24,459 nt of DNA, from positions 1 through 24,459 of the IMG/VR virus record IMGVR_UViG_3300043431_000067. The stretch is one strand, 5' to 3'. Shown here piece after piece: positions 14,001-21,549 of this stretch. Source of the stretch: a virus. Position 1 is the first letter of the stretch. Each line of letters starts with the position of its first letter. Both the position numbers and the translations under genes were made by a program. The notes below the pieces were generated by a model. That model did not search any database, was not told where the DNA came from, and saw only the letters and a list, made by a program, of their open reading frames with translations.

Positions 14001-15442
14001 GGTTCATAAGGACGCTTGAATTCCCATTGAACGAAATACTGTCCATTCCTCTCAACGATATTAAAAGTGCCTTGTTCTGGCAACTTAGATGTATTAACCT
14101 TGAGTTGTTCCAAAGCATATTCAGCAGCCATTTGCGTATCATAGCCATATTGACTATTTCTACCAAAGAGAGCTTTGCCTTTGAGATAACTAGAAGACTC
14201 TGTCCATTCAAAATCCAAAATAGACTGAGAAGTAAGGAGTTTAGGGCCGGTAGTTTCTGTCATCACTGCAATGTAAGCAGCTTTATCTTCAGCAATCTTA
14301 CTTACAGGATAGATGTTAGGATCAATTCTAGTTTCTTCATACAGACCAGATAGTCTTCTATCTGTTGCTACAATAGCATCTACCAAATCCGGTCTATCTG
14401 CCAAATCATCTGCAAGCTTAGTGAGCGTCCAATCTGCTACTAAGTTTTCCCTCGTAGTACCTAGTGCTCTAGCAAGTTCTCCTGTAGTATCTACAATTGC
14501 AGCTGTTCCTAAACTCTCAGCATTTGCTTTATTAGCTTGAGCAGTAGTTGCAGCAGGGCTATCCGGAGGAATGTTTTTCTTTTTCAAAAGAGCCTTGCCA
14601 CCCTTGTAGGCACCATAGTAACCTACCATACTAGATGCCGTATAGGCAGCCGTAGCGGCTCCAGGAGAGCCTGTAAAGTCCAAGACCTTATCTCCTAGCC
14701 ACTTAAAAGGAATATCAATAAATTCCATAACTTCTTGGAACTTCTGCATCACTTTCTGACTACCAGCATTATCGGGCATATAGCCCCATTCCTGTACAGC
14801 TTTCAATATTTCAGCAGCTTTAGCTGGGTCTTTTTCCTTCGCCAAGCCATAAATAGCTGCCCAACCAGCAGGAATAGATAGGGCAATTTGACTAGCAATA
14901 GCACCAGTACCTTTCAGTACAGAAGAGAAATCTACATCGGCCTCTTTAATAAGTCTCGCTGCTTCGGCTTCTTGTTTAATTCTATCTTCCAACAAGATAT
15001 TATCAGCAACTTTATCCTGCATACTCCTATCTAGCGAAGTCTTAGCAGTATCCATAGAAGCTTGTTGAATAAGGTACTTCTTTCTCAGACTATCTGAAAT
15101 GAAGTCTCCAGCCAAGTAGCTATTAATCGTAGCTCTTTTCTCATAATCCGGTACAGTTGGGTCAATCATCATACCAGTGATGACAGCTTTTGCTGTATTA
15201 TTCTGATCTTCCTGCCACTTCTGTTTAGCCAGAGTTAGGAGAGACGATTCTCCAGTACGAGCTATTTCCTCTTGAGCATTCTTCCAATCCTTAACGGGAT
15301 CATACCCTTCTGTTGCTACTGCATAAAATACATCATTAGAAGAAACTTTAGGTTTCTCCTGAGTAATAGGAATCTCATGGACATCCATCCCAACTTCATC
15401 TTCTACCGGAATAGGTGGCAGTTGAGGAACTACTTGTTCCAT
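11033..15442 (-). CDS. Large internal virion / ejection protein (1469 aa, gp16-like)
   Basis: The largest protein of the window, in the place of the T7 gp16 ejection protein. The N-terminal about 150 residues are helical and charged. A hydrophobic stretch follows at about 185-200 (TGAIASQIALSIPAGWAAIYGLA) and a Gly/Ala-rich patch near 260-285. The long middle is mixed. The C-terminal third carries hydrophobic/aromatic helices (LWLFMRPMRMWVVQPQQLLEL; RLFWYGKWGVPGGAAMYKIM). No lytic-transglycosylase motif is evident, unlike the T7 gp16 N-terminus. Such proteins leave the virion and build the trans-envelope DNA channel. ATG 15442 overlaps the gp14-like gene by 13 nt, with GAGGA 6 nt upstream. 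Confidence 0.8.
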   Translation of the reverse strand: MEQVVPQLPPIPVEDEVGMDVHEIPITQEKPKVSSNDVFYAVATEGYDPVKDWKNAQEEIARTGESSLLTLAKQKWQEDQNNTAKAVITGMMIDPTVPDYEKRATINSYLAGDFISDSLRKKYLIQQASMDTAKTSLDRSMQDKVADNILLEDRIKQEAEAARLIKEADVDFSSVLKGTGAIASQIALSIPAGWAAIYGLAKEKDPAKAAEILKAVQEWGYMPDNAGSQKVMQKFQEVMEFIDIPFKWLGDKVLDFTGSPGAATAAYTASSMVGYYGAYKGGKALLKKKNIPPDSPAATTAQANKANAESLGTAAIVDTTGELARALGTTRENLVADWTLTKLADDLADRPDLVDAIVATDRRLSGLYEETRIDPNIYPVSKIAEDKAAYIAVMTETTGPKLLTSQSILDFEWTESSSYLKGKALFGRNSQYGYDTQMAAEYALEQLKVNTSKLPEQGTFNIVERNGQYFVQWEFKRPYEPLEHLVFGENALKTDIWGVDVSRLAGSDVGSWIWPSFMRMKTWVPSIGAQSAWKQARVEQVFLEAQRDLVLKTHHKVQLNSLLREGESTGSVWRLSDVRAKHPELSTKDSQNLYASYLGYRRIEDYLYNMSDRKFRYTLEKDGYETLYSPTGERLGFATRTIPTDTPIKKVWDFSTRSVVDHDPTIPVVKLHDAVKIGDDLYNYARIGSNQLGPVHPGSLNKIPGYITRKYKEWFVVEKQPRNLRVDGNKITEAELPNYRQAVAMAKTRKEAEILRDRERQDNPQHSYEYRDERKDIEDKIIFDSKVYEQYFAEHQKRGGKLPGLNRETEVEDVLVSQTKAIMSLSRLEAFGSYMEHARKQFVKDYGEFTGGKFPDQITDISPGRLKGRMTKEEEARFRSAQQVYKQLEMQQFSSLRSDVVWKGALGAIADALENSFLTKLAPSMREVGEKGMLPVKWVKSLGSHLWLFMRPMRMWVVQPQQLLELSSISPTFLKSALNEIGPIWAGMVSKGRTLKPIKGGVDALGRRGVKEYDEIVSALEKTGIMQAVDTNQMVHGWWKDATEELVQSMPTKVAQTAKKTVMFPSRVQRSIGYDASELMNQVILWLFSRHKWMAENPGKNWNIPEHVAEIGQLTWRMGHGASTRAGMMPMQEGMLSMMAQFIAIPHKSFMQMLSSPDLTPAMRGKLLAARLFWYGKWGVPGGAAMYKIMQEYMPEETDENLNKYARGASDYVMNEALSFLTGTKTDSFWGKFTSTVPESVYLWDIADGLVDMVMGDMEKAPKFPFMNATASIFQTANTLYDMYNIPTIRGDDPNYQAMAWKVLTFAGTMNDIDKALVADQLTKTGQKLGHVQTTGEIIGRLFGIPTNYESTVWDMMKVKGKREKYIKEKSKEIHDRLMTTITRDPKEFEKYWEGVRGFLQNIPEEYKDDMIIEIRKWDKRSQETLGDSLALYVLNNYRTENDGYMQQLRNMLNNTDDPRLKQVNEVMK

Positions 15443-15921
15443 GATTTGTCCTCAATAGGGGCACCAGGGTATTGTGGGATACCTCCTGAGTTAAATACTT
15501 TCTTCCAAGCATCCTCTCCACCCATCATGCCACCAACCTTTCCTAGTATTTGGAAACCAGCTCCCATAGTACCAGCATCAAGAGCAGCTTGATTGGCATC
15601 ACTAGCTTTCTTCCCGAGGTGTTGCATTGTATTCATATAAGAAAGATTACTACCTAGTTGACTAGAGGTAGAAGAAGTTGCTCCAGCAACACTAGCTCCA
15701 GCAGAACCCATTCCGCTATTACCAGCAGTTGCTAGAATCTCAGAACGTCTGATACGAGCTTCCCTGGCAGCTTGGATACGTTGTTTAGCATCGGCAGCAG
15801 CAGCAGCTCGTTCCTGGGCTTCTTGAGACTTCTTCTGTTGTTTGGCAGCTTCTCTTTGAGAGACATAACTCCCAACCATTCCAACTCCAGAAAGGATCAA
15901 TCCTACTGTTTCAAGTCCCAT
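15430..15921 (-). CDS. Internal virion protein, gp14-like (163 aa)
   Basis: The N-terminal helix (GLETVGLILSGVGMVGSYV) is membrane-like. An Ala/Gln/Lys-rich coiled coil follows (about 22-62, QREAAKQQKKSQEAQERAA), then RIRRSEILATAGNSGMGSAGASVAGATSS, a pattern shared by podovirus gp14-type core proteins that form the outer-membrane part of the ejection channel. TTG 15927 would add two residues; ATG 15921 has GGAG 7 nt upstream and is preferred. It overlaps the gp13-like gene by 11 nt and the large ejection gene by 13 nt. Confidence 0.82.
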   Translation of the reverse strand: MGLETVGLILSGVGMVGSYVSQREAAKQQKKSQEAQERAAAAADAKQRIQAAREARIRRSEILATAGNSGMGSAGASVAGATSSTSSQLGSNLSYMNTMQHLGKKASDANQAALDAGTMGAGFQILGKVGGMMGGEDAWKKVFNSGGIPQYPGAPIEDKSWNK

Positions 15922-16201
15922 AATCAAGCTCCATTACTTTATACTGTTCGAGTCTAATACCACTATCTACAAATCCAAAAAGTTTTTCCCACTTCTCATC
16001 TTGTTCTGTAGAAGGAATAGCCTTTACATTTGTGATGTTTTCTTTCTTCAACTCCACTAGGATGCTTCCCAATACTTTCAAATACTTCTTATATTTAGAT
16101 AAAGACCAAGAATACACATGCGTATGCATGAAGTAGTCATTTACTTCTTCCACATATTGAAGTAGTATCGTGATATCTTCATCTTGGTAGAGAATTCTCA
16201 T
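15911..16201 (-). CDS. GNAT-like small protein, probable gp13 counterpart (96 aa)
   Basis: The C-terminal half (ITNVKAIPSTEQDEKWEKLFGFVDSG ... YKVMELDYG) has the strand-helix-strand pattern of the end of an acetyltransferase fold: a 'kLGF'-like turn followed by a strand of 'mEl.Y' type. T7 gp13, which lies in the same place just before gp14, has a similar GNAT-like ending. The acetyl-CoA loop is not clearly present in this short protein, so it is probably a structural or assembly relative. The start is ATG 16201, overlapping the preceding stop (ATGA); the reading frame continues upstream but without need. Confidence 0.65.
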   Translation of the reverse strand: MRILYQDEDITILLQYVEEVNDYFMHTHVYSWSLSKYKKYLKVLGSILVELKKENITNVKAIPSTEQDEKWEKLFGFVDSGIRLEQYKVMELDYGT

Positions 16202-16926
16202 ACAATTACAGTAGAGGTCATAGGAACAGTCCAACCATAAATCTTCATATCTTTTCCAGCTTCGCTTTGGAAGTAAAGACTAAGTGCTCTTCCACTACCC
16301 CTAAGTTTGTTCTTCGTTACAACTACTTTATCACCAGTATCATAGTCATCTGCTACACTAGAAGGAATATAGTTCCTATTGTAGCGATAGGCTTGGAATT
16401 GGGTACCCCACTTATTACTAGCAGAAGTGTTAGTCCAGTTCCATTGAGACTGAATAAGACAAGAAGAAGGATGGGTAGCTACAATACTATTCCCATCGTT
16501 AATGAAACCATCCTCTGTTCTTTCAAAAAAGCAGATAAGATAAGTAGCTTGTTTCTTCCGAACACTGTCTCCAAACAACTCATAACCTGTTACAAAATAA
16601 CTAGAGAAATCAATACCATTGATAGTAGATGTTTTCCAATCATAGAAGGTATCATCTGTGTATCTCGCTACAGTAAATTGTCCAGGAGCAAGATATACTA
16701 AGAAAGAAAACTCACTATCTCTAGTAGACATAACGACTGCATTAATCTGTACAATATCCGTACCAACTTTAACTACATCCCCACCAACATAAACATCCTC
16801 TACTTCTGTTGCAGTGGTATAGTTGGGAAGTACAACATAATCCTTCACACCAATACTAATATCCTCTACACTAGATGTATAGAAAGCTTGGAGAGGGAGG
16901 TCGAGGATTAGTTCTTTGAAAGCCAT
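16198..16926 (-). CDS. Tail-associated virion structural protein (242 aa)
   Basis: A beta-rich protein with few long helices. The pattern NWTNTSASNKWGTQFQAYRYNR ... VVVTKNKLRGSGRALSLYFQSEAGKDM ... GW is one I associate with a family of podovirus virion proteins encoded after the tail nozzle gene. Its exact role (tail fibre base, collar or receptor-binding part) is unknown. It starts in a TAATG overlap with the lectin-like gene, so the two are made together, which suggests a shared assembly. Confidence 0.72.
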   Translation of the reverse strand: MAFKELILDLPLQAFYTSSVEDISIGVKDYVVLPNYTTATEVEDVYVGGDVVKVGTDIVQINAVVMSTRDSEFSFLVYLAPGQFTVARYTDDTFYDWKTSTINGIDFSSYFVTGYELFGDSVRKKQATYLICFFERTEDGFINDGNSIVATHPSSCLIQSQWNWTNTSASNKWGTQFQAYRYNRNYIPSSVADDYDTGDKVVVTKNKLRGSGRALSLYFQSEAGKDMKIYGWTVPMTSTVIV

Positions 16927-17600
16927 TAGCCTACCTTAAAAGGTTCTGTTGGAACATCTATATCCCCAGAAGTATCATATCTAGCAGCCCTAGTGCCACG
17001 ATGTTCTGCTACTCTCATGTAATAGGCAGGATCACTACCACCCATTCTCCCAGTAGAAAATCCATCAAGATCAGTACTATCTGCAATAGTTGTTGCATGT
17101 TTTACGCCGTCTATCCAAGTGTGGATAGTTCCAGATTCTCGTTGAAATACCAGCCAGTGCCAAGTCTCAGCAGAAATATCTCCTGCAAGGTTTACCCGTC
17201 CGGAGACTACATAGAAACCGAAGGTCGCCCCATCTTTCACATAAGAAATATATTGCCCACCACCACCGGTTACTTCTTCATAAACGTAATGATGGACAGG
17301 ATGGAAAGGCTTGAACTTGCACCATGCTTCAATAGTAAAATCACCAGTTCCTATAGCAGTATCTCCTGCCGTTTCATAAGCATAGGAAGGAGTTGAATAG
17401 GAATAATTAGTTTCTAAACAATAGTTACCTAACGTATAAGGATCATCTACCGTAAACCTAGTGTTGATTTGTGCCCCAGTAAGATTACCTTTTTGATCCA
17501 CTAGATCATTATCATACCGGAAGTACCAAAGTACGTCATCCCAAAATGGATCACCATTTCCACCATTAAAAAGAAACGCACTACCCGGCACTATAATCAT
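16926..17600 (-). CDS. LamG/concanavalin-like lectin tail protein (224 aa)
   Basis: After a short N-terminal segment (IVPGSAFLFNGGNGDP) the protein reads as a laminin-G/concanavalin A-like jelly roll. Signature strands are GTGDFTIEAWCKF (about 83-95), YISYVKDGATFGFYV, WHWLVFQRESGTIHTWIDG (about 146-164) and ADSTDLDGFSTGRMGG. Such domains bind carbohydrate, so this is a candidate host-receptor (lipopolysaccharide or capsule) binding part of the tail. No hydrolase residues stand out. It overlaps neighbours at both ends (ATGA, TAATG). The domain call is good; adsorption function is inferred from context. Confidence 0.78.
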   Translation of the reverse strand: MIIVPGSAFLFNGGNGDPFWDDVLWYFRYDNDLVDQKGNLTGAQINTRFTVDDPYTLGNYCLETNYSYSTPSYAYETAGDTAIGTGDFTIEAWCKFKPFHPVHHYVYEEVTGGGGQYISYVKDGATFGFYVVSGRVNLAGDISAETWHWLVFQRESGTIHTWIDGVKHATTIADSTDLDGFSTGRMGGSDPAYYMRVAEHRGTRAARYDTSGDIDVPTEPFKVG

Positions 17601-18043
17601 TTGATATCATTCAACATAGAACAAGTAGCAAAAGTACCAGTGCTATCTACCACATAGCTCATAACATCTACTGCACTATTGGCAGCAGTTAGTACACCAT
17701 CTGTACCACCGGGCCACTTCCAGAAGGCATTAAACGCCATAGTTTTAGGAGAGGCAGCATGCTGGTTAAACTGAATAATACCAGCTTGTCCTGCGGTAGC
17801 ATTAGTAGGAGCAGCTAGGGTTGTATCCTCAGTTAGCGTATGATTAAAGTTGTTACTCAAATCCAAGTCAATAGCCACAGAACCACTAGAGCTAACAAGG
17901 GCTACATAAGCTCCTCTCTGTCCCGCTGTAAAGGTTTGAGCAACATCCTTACGAGCACCATAATCGTACACATGGTCATTGACATCCTGTGCCCAAGTGG
18001 AAGTAATTCTTGTTACATAGGGGGTAAAGGTTGTATCAGCCAT
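17597..18043 (-). CDS. Short tail-fibre / adaptor-like protein (148 aa)
   Basis: The N-terminus (FTPYVTRITSTWAQDVNDHVYDYG) resembles the virion-attachment beginning of podovirus tail fibres. The remainder (TAGQRGAYVALVSS, then LDLSNNFNHTLTEDTTL, TAGQAGIIQFNQH) is a beta-sandwich-like module frequently seen after it. There is no long fibre shaft or spike. The start is ATG 18043, one nt after the nozzle stop (TAATATG); an upstream in-frame start would only read through the nozzle gene out of frame. Probably an adaptor on which the lectin-like protein or a separately encoded fibre assembles. Confidence 0.72.
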   Translation of the reverse strand: MADTTFTPYVTRITSTWAQDVNDHVYDYGARKDVAQTFTAGQRGAYVALVSSSGSVAIDLDLSNNFNHTLTEDTTLAAPTNATAGQAGIIQFNQHAASPKTMAFNAFWKWPGGTDGVLTAANSAVDVMSYVVDSTGTFATCSMLNDIK

Positions 18044-18044
18044 A

Positions 18045-19541
18045 TTAGTTATCCACAATAGCACAGTCAATAATTGCAATCTCTACAACAGAAGTAGTAT
18101 TGCACTCGGTAGAATCTTCATTCTCAGTATCATACAACCACCTTACTTTATTCTCTTTCTGGTCGTAGAAACCTTTAGCATTCTCTCTAGATACAGCAGG
18201 AAGAGTATCATAGAAAGTTTGAATAGTGGCAAGAGAAATATTCTGAGCTTGTAGTCTTCCACTCACTTGTTCCGTGGAGAGCATAAAAATTCCACTCTTA
18301 GCCCAATAGAAGATGGAATCTCCAGCAACTACTACAGAGTCAGGATTTCTTACACCGATATTAGTAATTTTTCTCAGAGAGTACTCTGTAGCTTTAAAAC
18401 CACTATCAGAAGTACCATATACCTCCCATACACCATTCTCAGAGAAGATGATGAGCGAGTTGCCTACAGCAGCTAGTCTTACAATTCTATTAGCTTCTGG
18501 AATAGCTAGAGTACCACCATCGGTAGCAATGATATCACTAATGTCAGCAGAAGTAGGATCAGCTTCTTGATAGCAAATAGAGAGGTCTTCCTTAGTTCCT
18601 ACTGTCTTGGTGAAGAATACATAACCAGAATAGTTGGGGCTATATTTGTCTCCACCAACTACTTCTGAAGCAACCCCAGCGTAAAACACCCTACCACTAT
18701 AAGTAGTGGCAGTGGAGATTCTTCCGAGTTCCCCATCATTATCTAGGGTTAGGCTAGTCTCAGTAGTGCGACTAGTACCTCTGTTGTAAACGTCAAGAAT
18801 GAAATGACCCTTGGGGGCTTGGGCTAGGGCTTCTCTATTATTAGAAAAGTAAGGATAGCTCCAGCTATCTTCAAACTTCCCATAGTGGTACATATCGCTA
18901 TTACTTGGATACTTCCCTGACCGCAACTTTACAAAAGCTATTTGAGCAATCCACCCTTGATTCTGCAAGTTGTAGTTATGCTCATCAGAAAGGGTAGAAG
19001 GAGTTTCTTTGAGGGTCAAACCATCATCTACGCCCCAAAAGTCTCTAACTTTAATACTAATGTCAGATTGACTTACAACATCTGTAGTGGGGTTATACTC
19101 TAGGTAAATGGGGTAATTCAACTCACTACCAACAACAACAAGGTTGTTATTGATAACGGTGGTCTCAATGCGAGCATTACTCAGACCAGCAAGGGTAATG
19201 TAGTTACCACCATTCTTGAGATTACTAGAGGGAGCAGCAGAGGTCATATCCATAAAATACAACCTATCCCTCACTCTTACAACTCCAAGGGATACCTCAC
19301 TACTACCGCCAGCAAACTCCCAAGAATGGAAGCTTACAGTAGCTCCGGTAAGGGTAGTAGCTACAAGGGAATAGCCATCTTCATAGTCAATACCAAGCCT
19401 GCGAACAATACCACCATCCCTATTGAGAACAATATTATCTCCATCCAGAAAACTATTCTCTGGATAGGTTAGGGGGTTGGCTTCAGTAATAAGACCTTTT
19501 GTAAAGGTATTATACTGCTTTTCTCCACTAGCTCGTGGCAT
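18045..19541 (-). CDS. Tail tubular protein B / nozzle (gp12-like, 498 aa)
   Basis: The N-terminus GEKQYNTFTKGLITEANPLTYPENSFLDGDNIVLNRDGGIVRRLG is the typical opening of the podovirus tail nozzle. Propeller-like repeats follow (ETTVINNNLVVVG; AAVGNSLIIFSENGVWEVYG; VVAGDSIFYWAKSGIFMLS; NKVRWLYD). The nozzle forms the distal tail tube and contacts the fibres. T7 gp12 has 794 residues; this one stops soon after NKVRWLYDTENEDST, where I would expect further domains, with the odd ending CNTTSVVEIAIIDCAIVDN. Other frames past the stop do not resume the protein. It overlaps the 66-residue gene by 14 nt. Confidence 0.85.
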   Translation of the reverse strand: MPRASGEKQYNTFTKGLITEANPLTYPENSFLDGDNIVLNRDGGIVRRLGIDYEDGYSLVATTLTGATVSFHSWEFAGGSSEVSLGVVRVRDRLYFMDMTSAAPSSNLKNGGNYITLAGLSNARIETTVINNNLVVVGSELNYPIYLEYNPTTDVVSQSDISIKVRDFWGVDDGLTLKETPSTLSDEHNYNLQNQGWIAQIAFVKLRSGKYPSNSDMYHYGKFEDSWSYPYFSNNREALAQAPKGHFILDVYNRGTSRTTETSLTLDNDGELGRISTATTYSGRVFYAGVASEVVGGDKYSPNYSGYVFFTKTVGTKEDLSICYQEADPTSADISDIIATDGGTLAIPEANRIVRLAAVGNSLIIFSENGVWEVYGTSDSGFKATEYSLRKITNIGVRNPDSVVVAGDSIFYWAKSGIFMLSTEQVSGRLQAQNISLATIQTFYDTLPAVSRENAKGFYDQKENKVRWLYDTENEDSTECNTTSVVEIAIIDCAIVDN

Positions 19542-19728
19542 ACTCTCTAGGCTTCTTAGTAATACGTTCCAAGTACATTTCTACAGCTTGTGCAGCAATA
19601 CCTTCAGAAGTAAAGAGTCCAGAGAGGTCATTAGGAAGTTCACCACCTTGGTCAAACTGTACTTTCCAAGCATTGCCAATAGGAAATACAGTGATGTCTT
19701 TACCTCGGGGAGTTTCATAGTGTTTCAT
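19528..19728 (-). CDS. Small hypothetical protein between tail genes (66 aa)
   Basis: A short mixed alpha/beta protein (ITVFPIGNAWKVQFDQGGE, then a helix EGIAAQAVEMYLERITK). I have seen comparable small frames between gp11-like and gp12-like tail genes but know of no function. It is coupled at both ends: ATGA with the gp11-like gene and a 14-nt overlap with the nozzle. Tail assembly factor or minor tail component are possibilities. Confidence 0.65.
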   Translation of the reverse strand: MKHYETPRGKDITVFPIGNAWKVQFDQGGELPNDLSGLFTSEGIAAQAVEMYLERITKKPREYATS

Positions 19729-20483
19729 TTTTTAGTAGCTCTTCCATAGTTGGGGTAGGTAATACCATTAGATACTTTCCAAGCTTCCTGAGACATTCTC
19801 CGCCTACCAGTGATGGAGTGTTGTTCAGCTTTCTGGTCAGGCATTTGTCTCAGCTTGTTACTAGCAACACTTTTTACTTCATTAAGATAATACGCAAAAG
19901 CTTGCGTAGGTAGATCAGGAATGAAGCTGTCTTCCAGAGTGAACGAAGGGAGTCTTTTACCATAACATTGTACCTTACTACTTTGAAGAGTATTCTCTAA
20001 CGCACTATCATAGGCATCCATAATGATTGTGTCGTTATCAAAAGATGTGTAGTACATAGGAGCATTGTCATTAAGCACATAGATAGTCACTCCAGAAGGA
20101 TCAGCAATAGCCTGCACATTACTGTTAGTGCTTACACGAGTATTACAATGCTCAATAAAATCTTTAGGAGCCTTATACTTCACTTCTTGATACTTACTAC
20201 TATCAGTAATGAGCTTCTTCTTATCATACTTAATCCACTCTACCTCATTAATATCAGTAGGAATGGTAAAGTAGGTAGGAAAATCAATATCTGTAGAAGC
20301 ATCTAGTTGGAAGAGTTGATAAAGGTGAGGCCAGTCTCTCCCACTAATGATACTCTCGTAAATGCTTCTTGCAATGTATGCAACTTGCATAGATTCAATA
20401 GTATCATCAATGGAGTTTACTTCATCTCCATCCATATCATTCAACACTTCCTGAACTACTTCAAGGAGAGTTAGGCGTCTCAT
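19725..20483 (-). CDS. Tail tubular protein A / adaptor (gp11-like, 252 aa)
   Basis: LTLLEVVQEVLNDMDGDEVNSIDDTIESMQVAYIARSIYESIISGRDWPHL is the characteristic helical start of the gp11-type adaptor, which forms the dodecameric ring between portal and nozzle. A beta domain follows (TDIDFPTYFTIPTDINEVEWIKYD) with a C-terminal helix about 205-230. At 252 residues it is longer than T7 gp11 (196), in keeping with related phages. Start and stop overlap neighbouring genes by 4 nt each. Confidence 0.9.
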   Translation of the reverse strand: MRRLTLLEVVQEVLNDMDGDEVNSIDDTIESMQVAYIARSIYESIISGRDWPHLYQLFQLDASTDIDFPTYFTIPTDINEVEWIKYDKKKLITDSSKYQEVKYKAPKDFIEHCNTRVSTNSNVQAIADPSGVTIYVLNDNAPMYYTSFDNDTIIMDAYDSALENTLQSSKVQCYGKRLPSFTLEDSFIPDLPTQAFAYYLNEVKSVASNKLRQMPDQKAEQHSITGRRRMSQEAWKVSNGITYPNYGRATKK

Positions 20484-20941
20484 TGTTGTCTGATAACCAG
20501 GGTAAGTCTGGCACTCACTGTACCAGTAGATGCTCCAGCAGCAGCGATCTTAATCGCTTCTCCAGCGGAGGCCGTATTATTCGCAGAAGGTGTACAACTA
20601 TCTACATCTCCAGCAGCACTTCCACTATAAGCTACAGTGATTGCTCCAGAGGTTACAGGGGTTCCATCGATAGATAGGGTAAATGTCTTATCTGCACCAC
20701 CAATAGCGCCACTAATGACACTGTACATTTTTTCAATTGCACAGGCAAATGGGGCAACTACATAAAAATCCGCTACATCTGTAATATCCATTTCGACTAC
20801 TAGGGCAGTGAGGGGATAATTCATATCCCAAGTACCACTACCAGCACCATCAGATACATATACCTGTCCTACAGATGCAGTGGAAGCACCCTTTGGTTCA
20901 TGTACATCAGGATCGGTGATTACACTATGTTGTACCGTCAT
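20480..20941 (-). CDS. Head-fibre / decoration-like protein (153 aa)
   Basis: The N-terminus SVITDPDVHEPKGASTASVGQVYVSDGAGSGTW resembles capsid-attached fibre or decoration proteins of tailed phages. The rest is an Ala/Gly/Thr-rich beta-sandwich (DVADFYVVAPFACAIEKMYSVISGA ... KTFTLSIDG). It follows the capsid genes but lies beyond a terminator at 20954-20989, so its transcript level may differ from theirs. AGGA stands 7 nt before the ATG. Overlaps the gp11-like gene by 4 nt. Confidence 0.7.
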   Translation of the reverse strand: MTVQHSVITDPDVHEPKGASTASVGQVYVSDGAGSGTWDMNYPLTALVVEMDITDVADFYVVAPFACAIEKMYSVISGAIGGADKTFTLSIDGTPVTSGAITVAYSGSAAGDVDSCTPSANNTASAGEAIKIAAAGASTGTVSARLTLVIRQQ

Positions 20942-20953
20942 CGTCTATCCTAG

Positions 20954-20989
20954 AAAAAAAAGGGGAGAAGGATTACTCCAACTCCCCTT
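20954..20989 (-). terminator. Rho-independent terminator after the capsid genes
   Basis: Read on the minus strand: AAGGGGAG (20989-20982), an inner GGA/TCC stem with a 4-nt loop and TT/TT mismatch, then CTCCCCTT and a run of eight T in total (20961-20954). It lies 16 nt after the stop of the 176-residue gene and before the head-fibre-like gene. Downstream late genes must be reached by partial read-through or another promoter, which would give capsid proteins in excess over tail and ejection proteins. Confidence 0.85.
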
Positions 20990-21005
20990 ACAAAGCAACT
21001 ACTGT

Positions 21006-21536
21006 TTAGGGAGTGGGGCTAATATAGTCCACAACCAAACGAGCCTTACCAACGGTAGGAGCACTACCGGTATAAAGGACACGAATCACAGAGTCAAACA
21101 GCGTGGCACCGAGACCAGCAGTACCAGTAGCCAATTGAGCACCAGCACCCACCAAACGATCACCAACAGCATCAATCGTGGTAAGGGCAGAGCCAGCAGC
21201 AGCTACCAGACCATCAGCATCAATTTCAGTCGTACCATCAGAGGCTTTATAAGTACCGATGGTAAGAGCCGTCAGAGCATCGAAGGCAGTTTCAACAACA
21301 ACATCAGCTTTGATGAAGACAGAGCCAGCCGGGATAACCACATCCAGGCCATTCTTCGCCCAAGCAGCGGCAGCCATACCGGTAGAAGGAGCAGTAAACT
21401 CAAGAGTCAGAGTCTTCTTCACACCATCCTGGAGCACACCGCCGTACTGACTAGAAGTAGAACGGGGGCCGTAAGAAGTAACGACGGAACCAGCAGTTCC
21501 ACCGTTAGCAGGCCAAGTACGAGTAGAGAAAGTCAT
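21006..21536 (-). CDS. Capsid-associated decoration-like protein (176 aa)
   Basis: An Ala/Gly/Thr-rich beta protein encoded 13 nt after the major capsid gene, with AGGAG about 6 nt before the ATG. Segments such as KKTLTLEFTAPSTG, VVIPAGSVFIKADVVVETAF and GKARLVVDYIS suggest a beta-sandwich. Base composition is visibly more G+C-rich than in neighbouring tail genes, as for the capsid gene, hinting at strong expression. Position and composition favour an abundant capsid decoration or minor head protein; the family is not certain. Confidence 0.68.
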   Translation of the reverse strand: MTFSTRTWPANGGTAGSVVTSYGPRSTSSQYGGVLQDGVKKTLTLEFTAPSTGMAAAAWAKNGLDVVIPAGSVFIKADVVVETAFDALTALTIGTYKASDGTTEIDADGLVAAAGSALTTIDAVGDRLVGAGAQLATGTAGLGATLFDSVIRVLYTGSAPTVGKARLVVDYISPTP

Positions 21537-21549
21537 ATAAATCTCCTAA

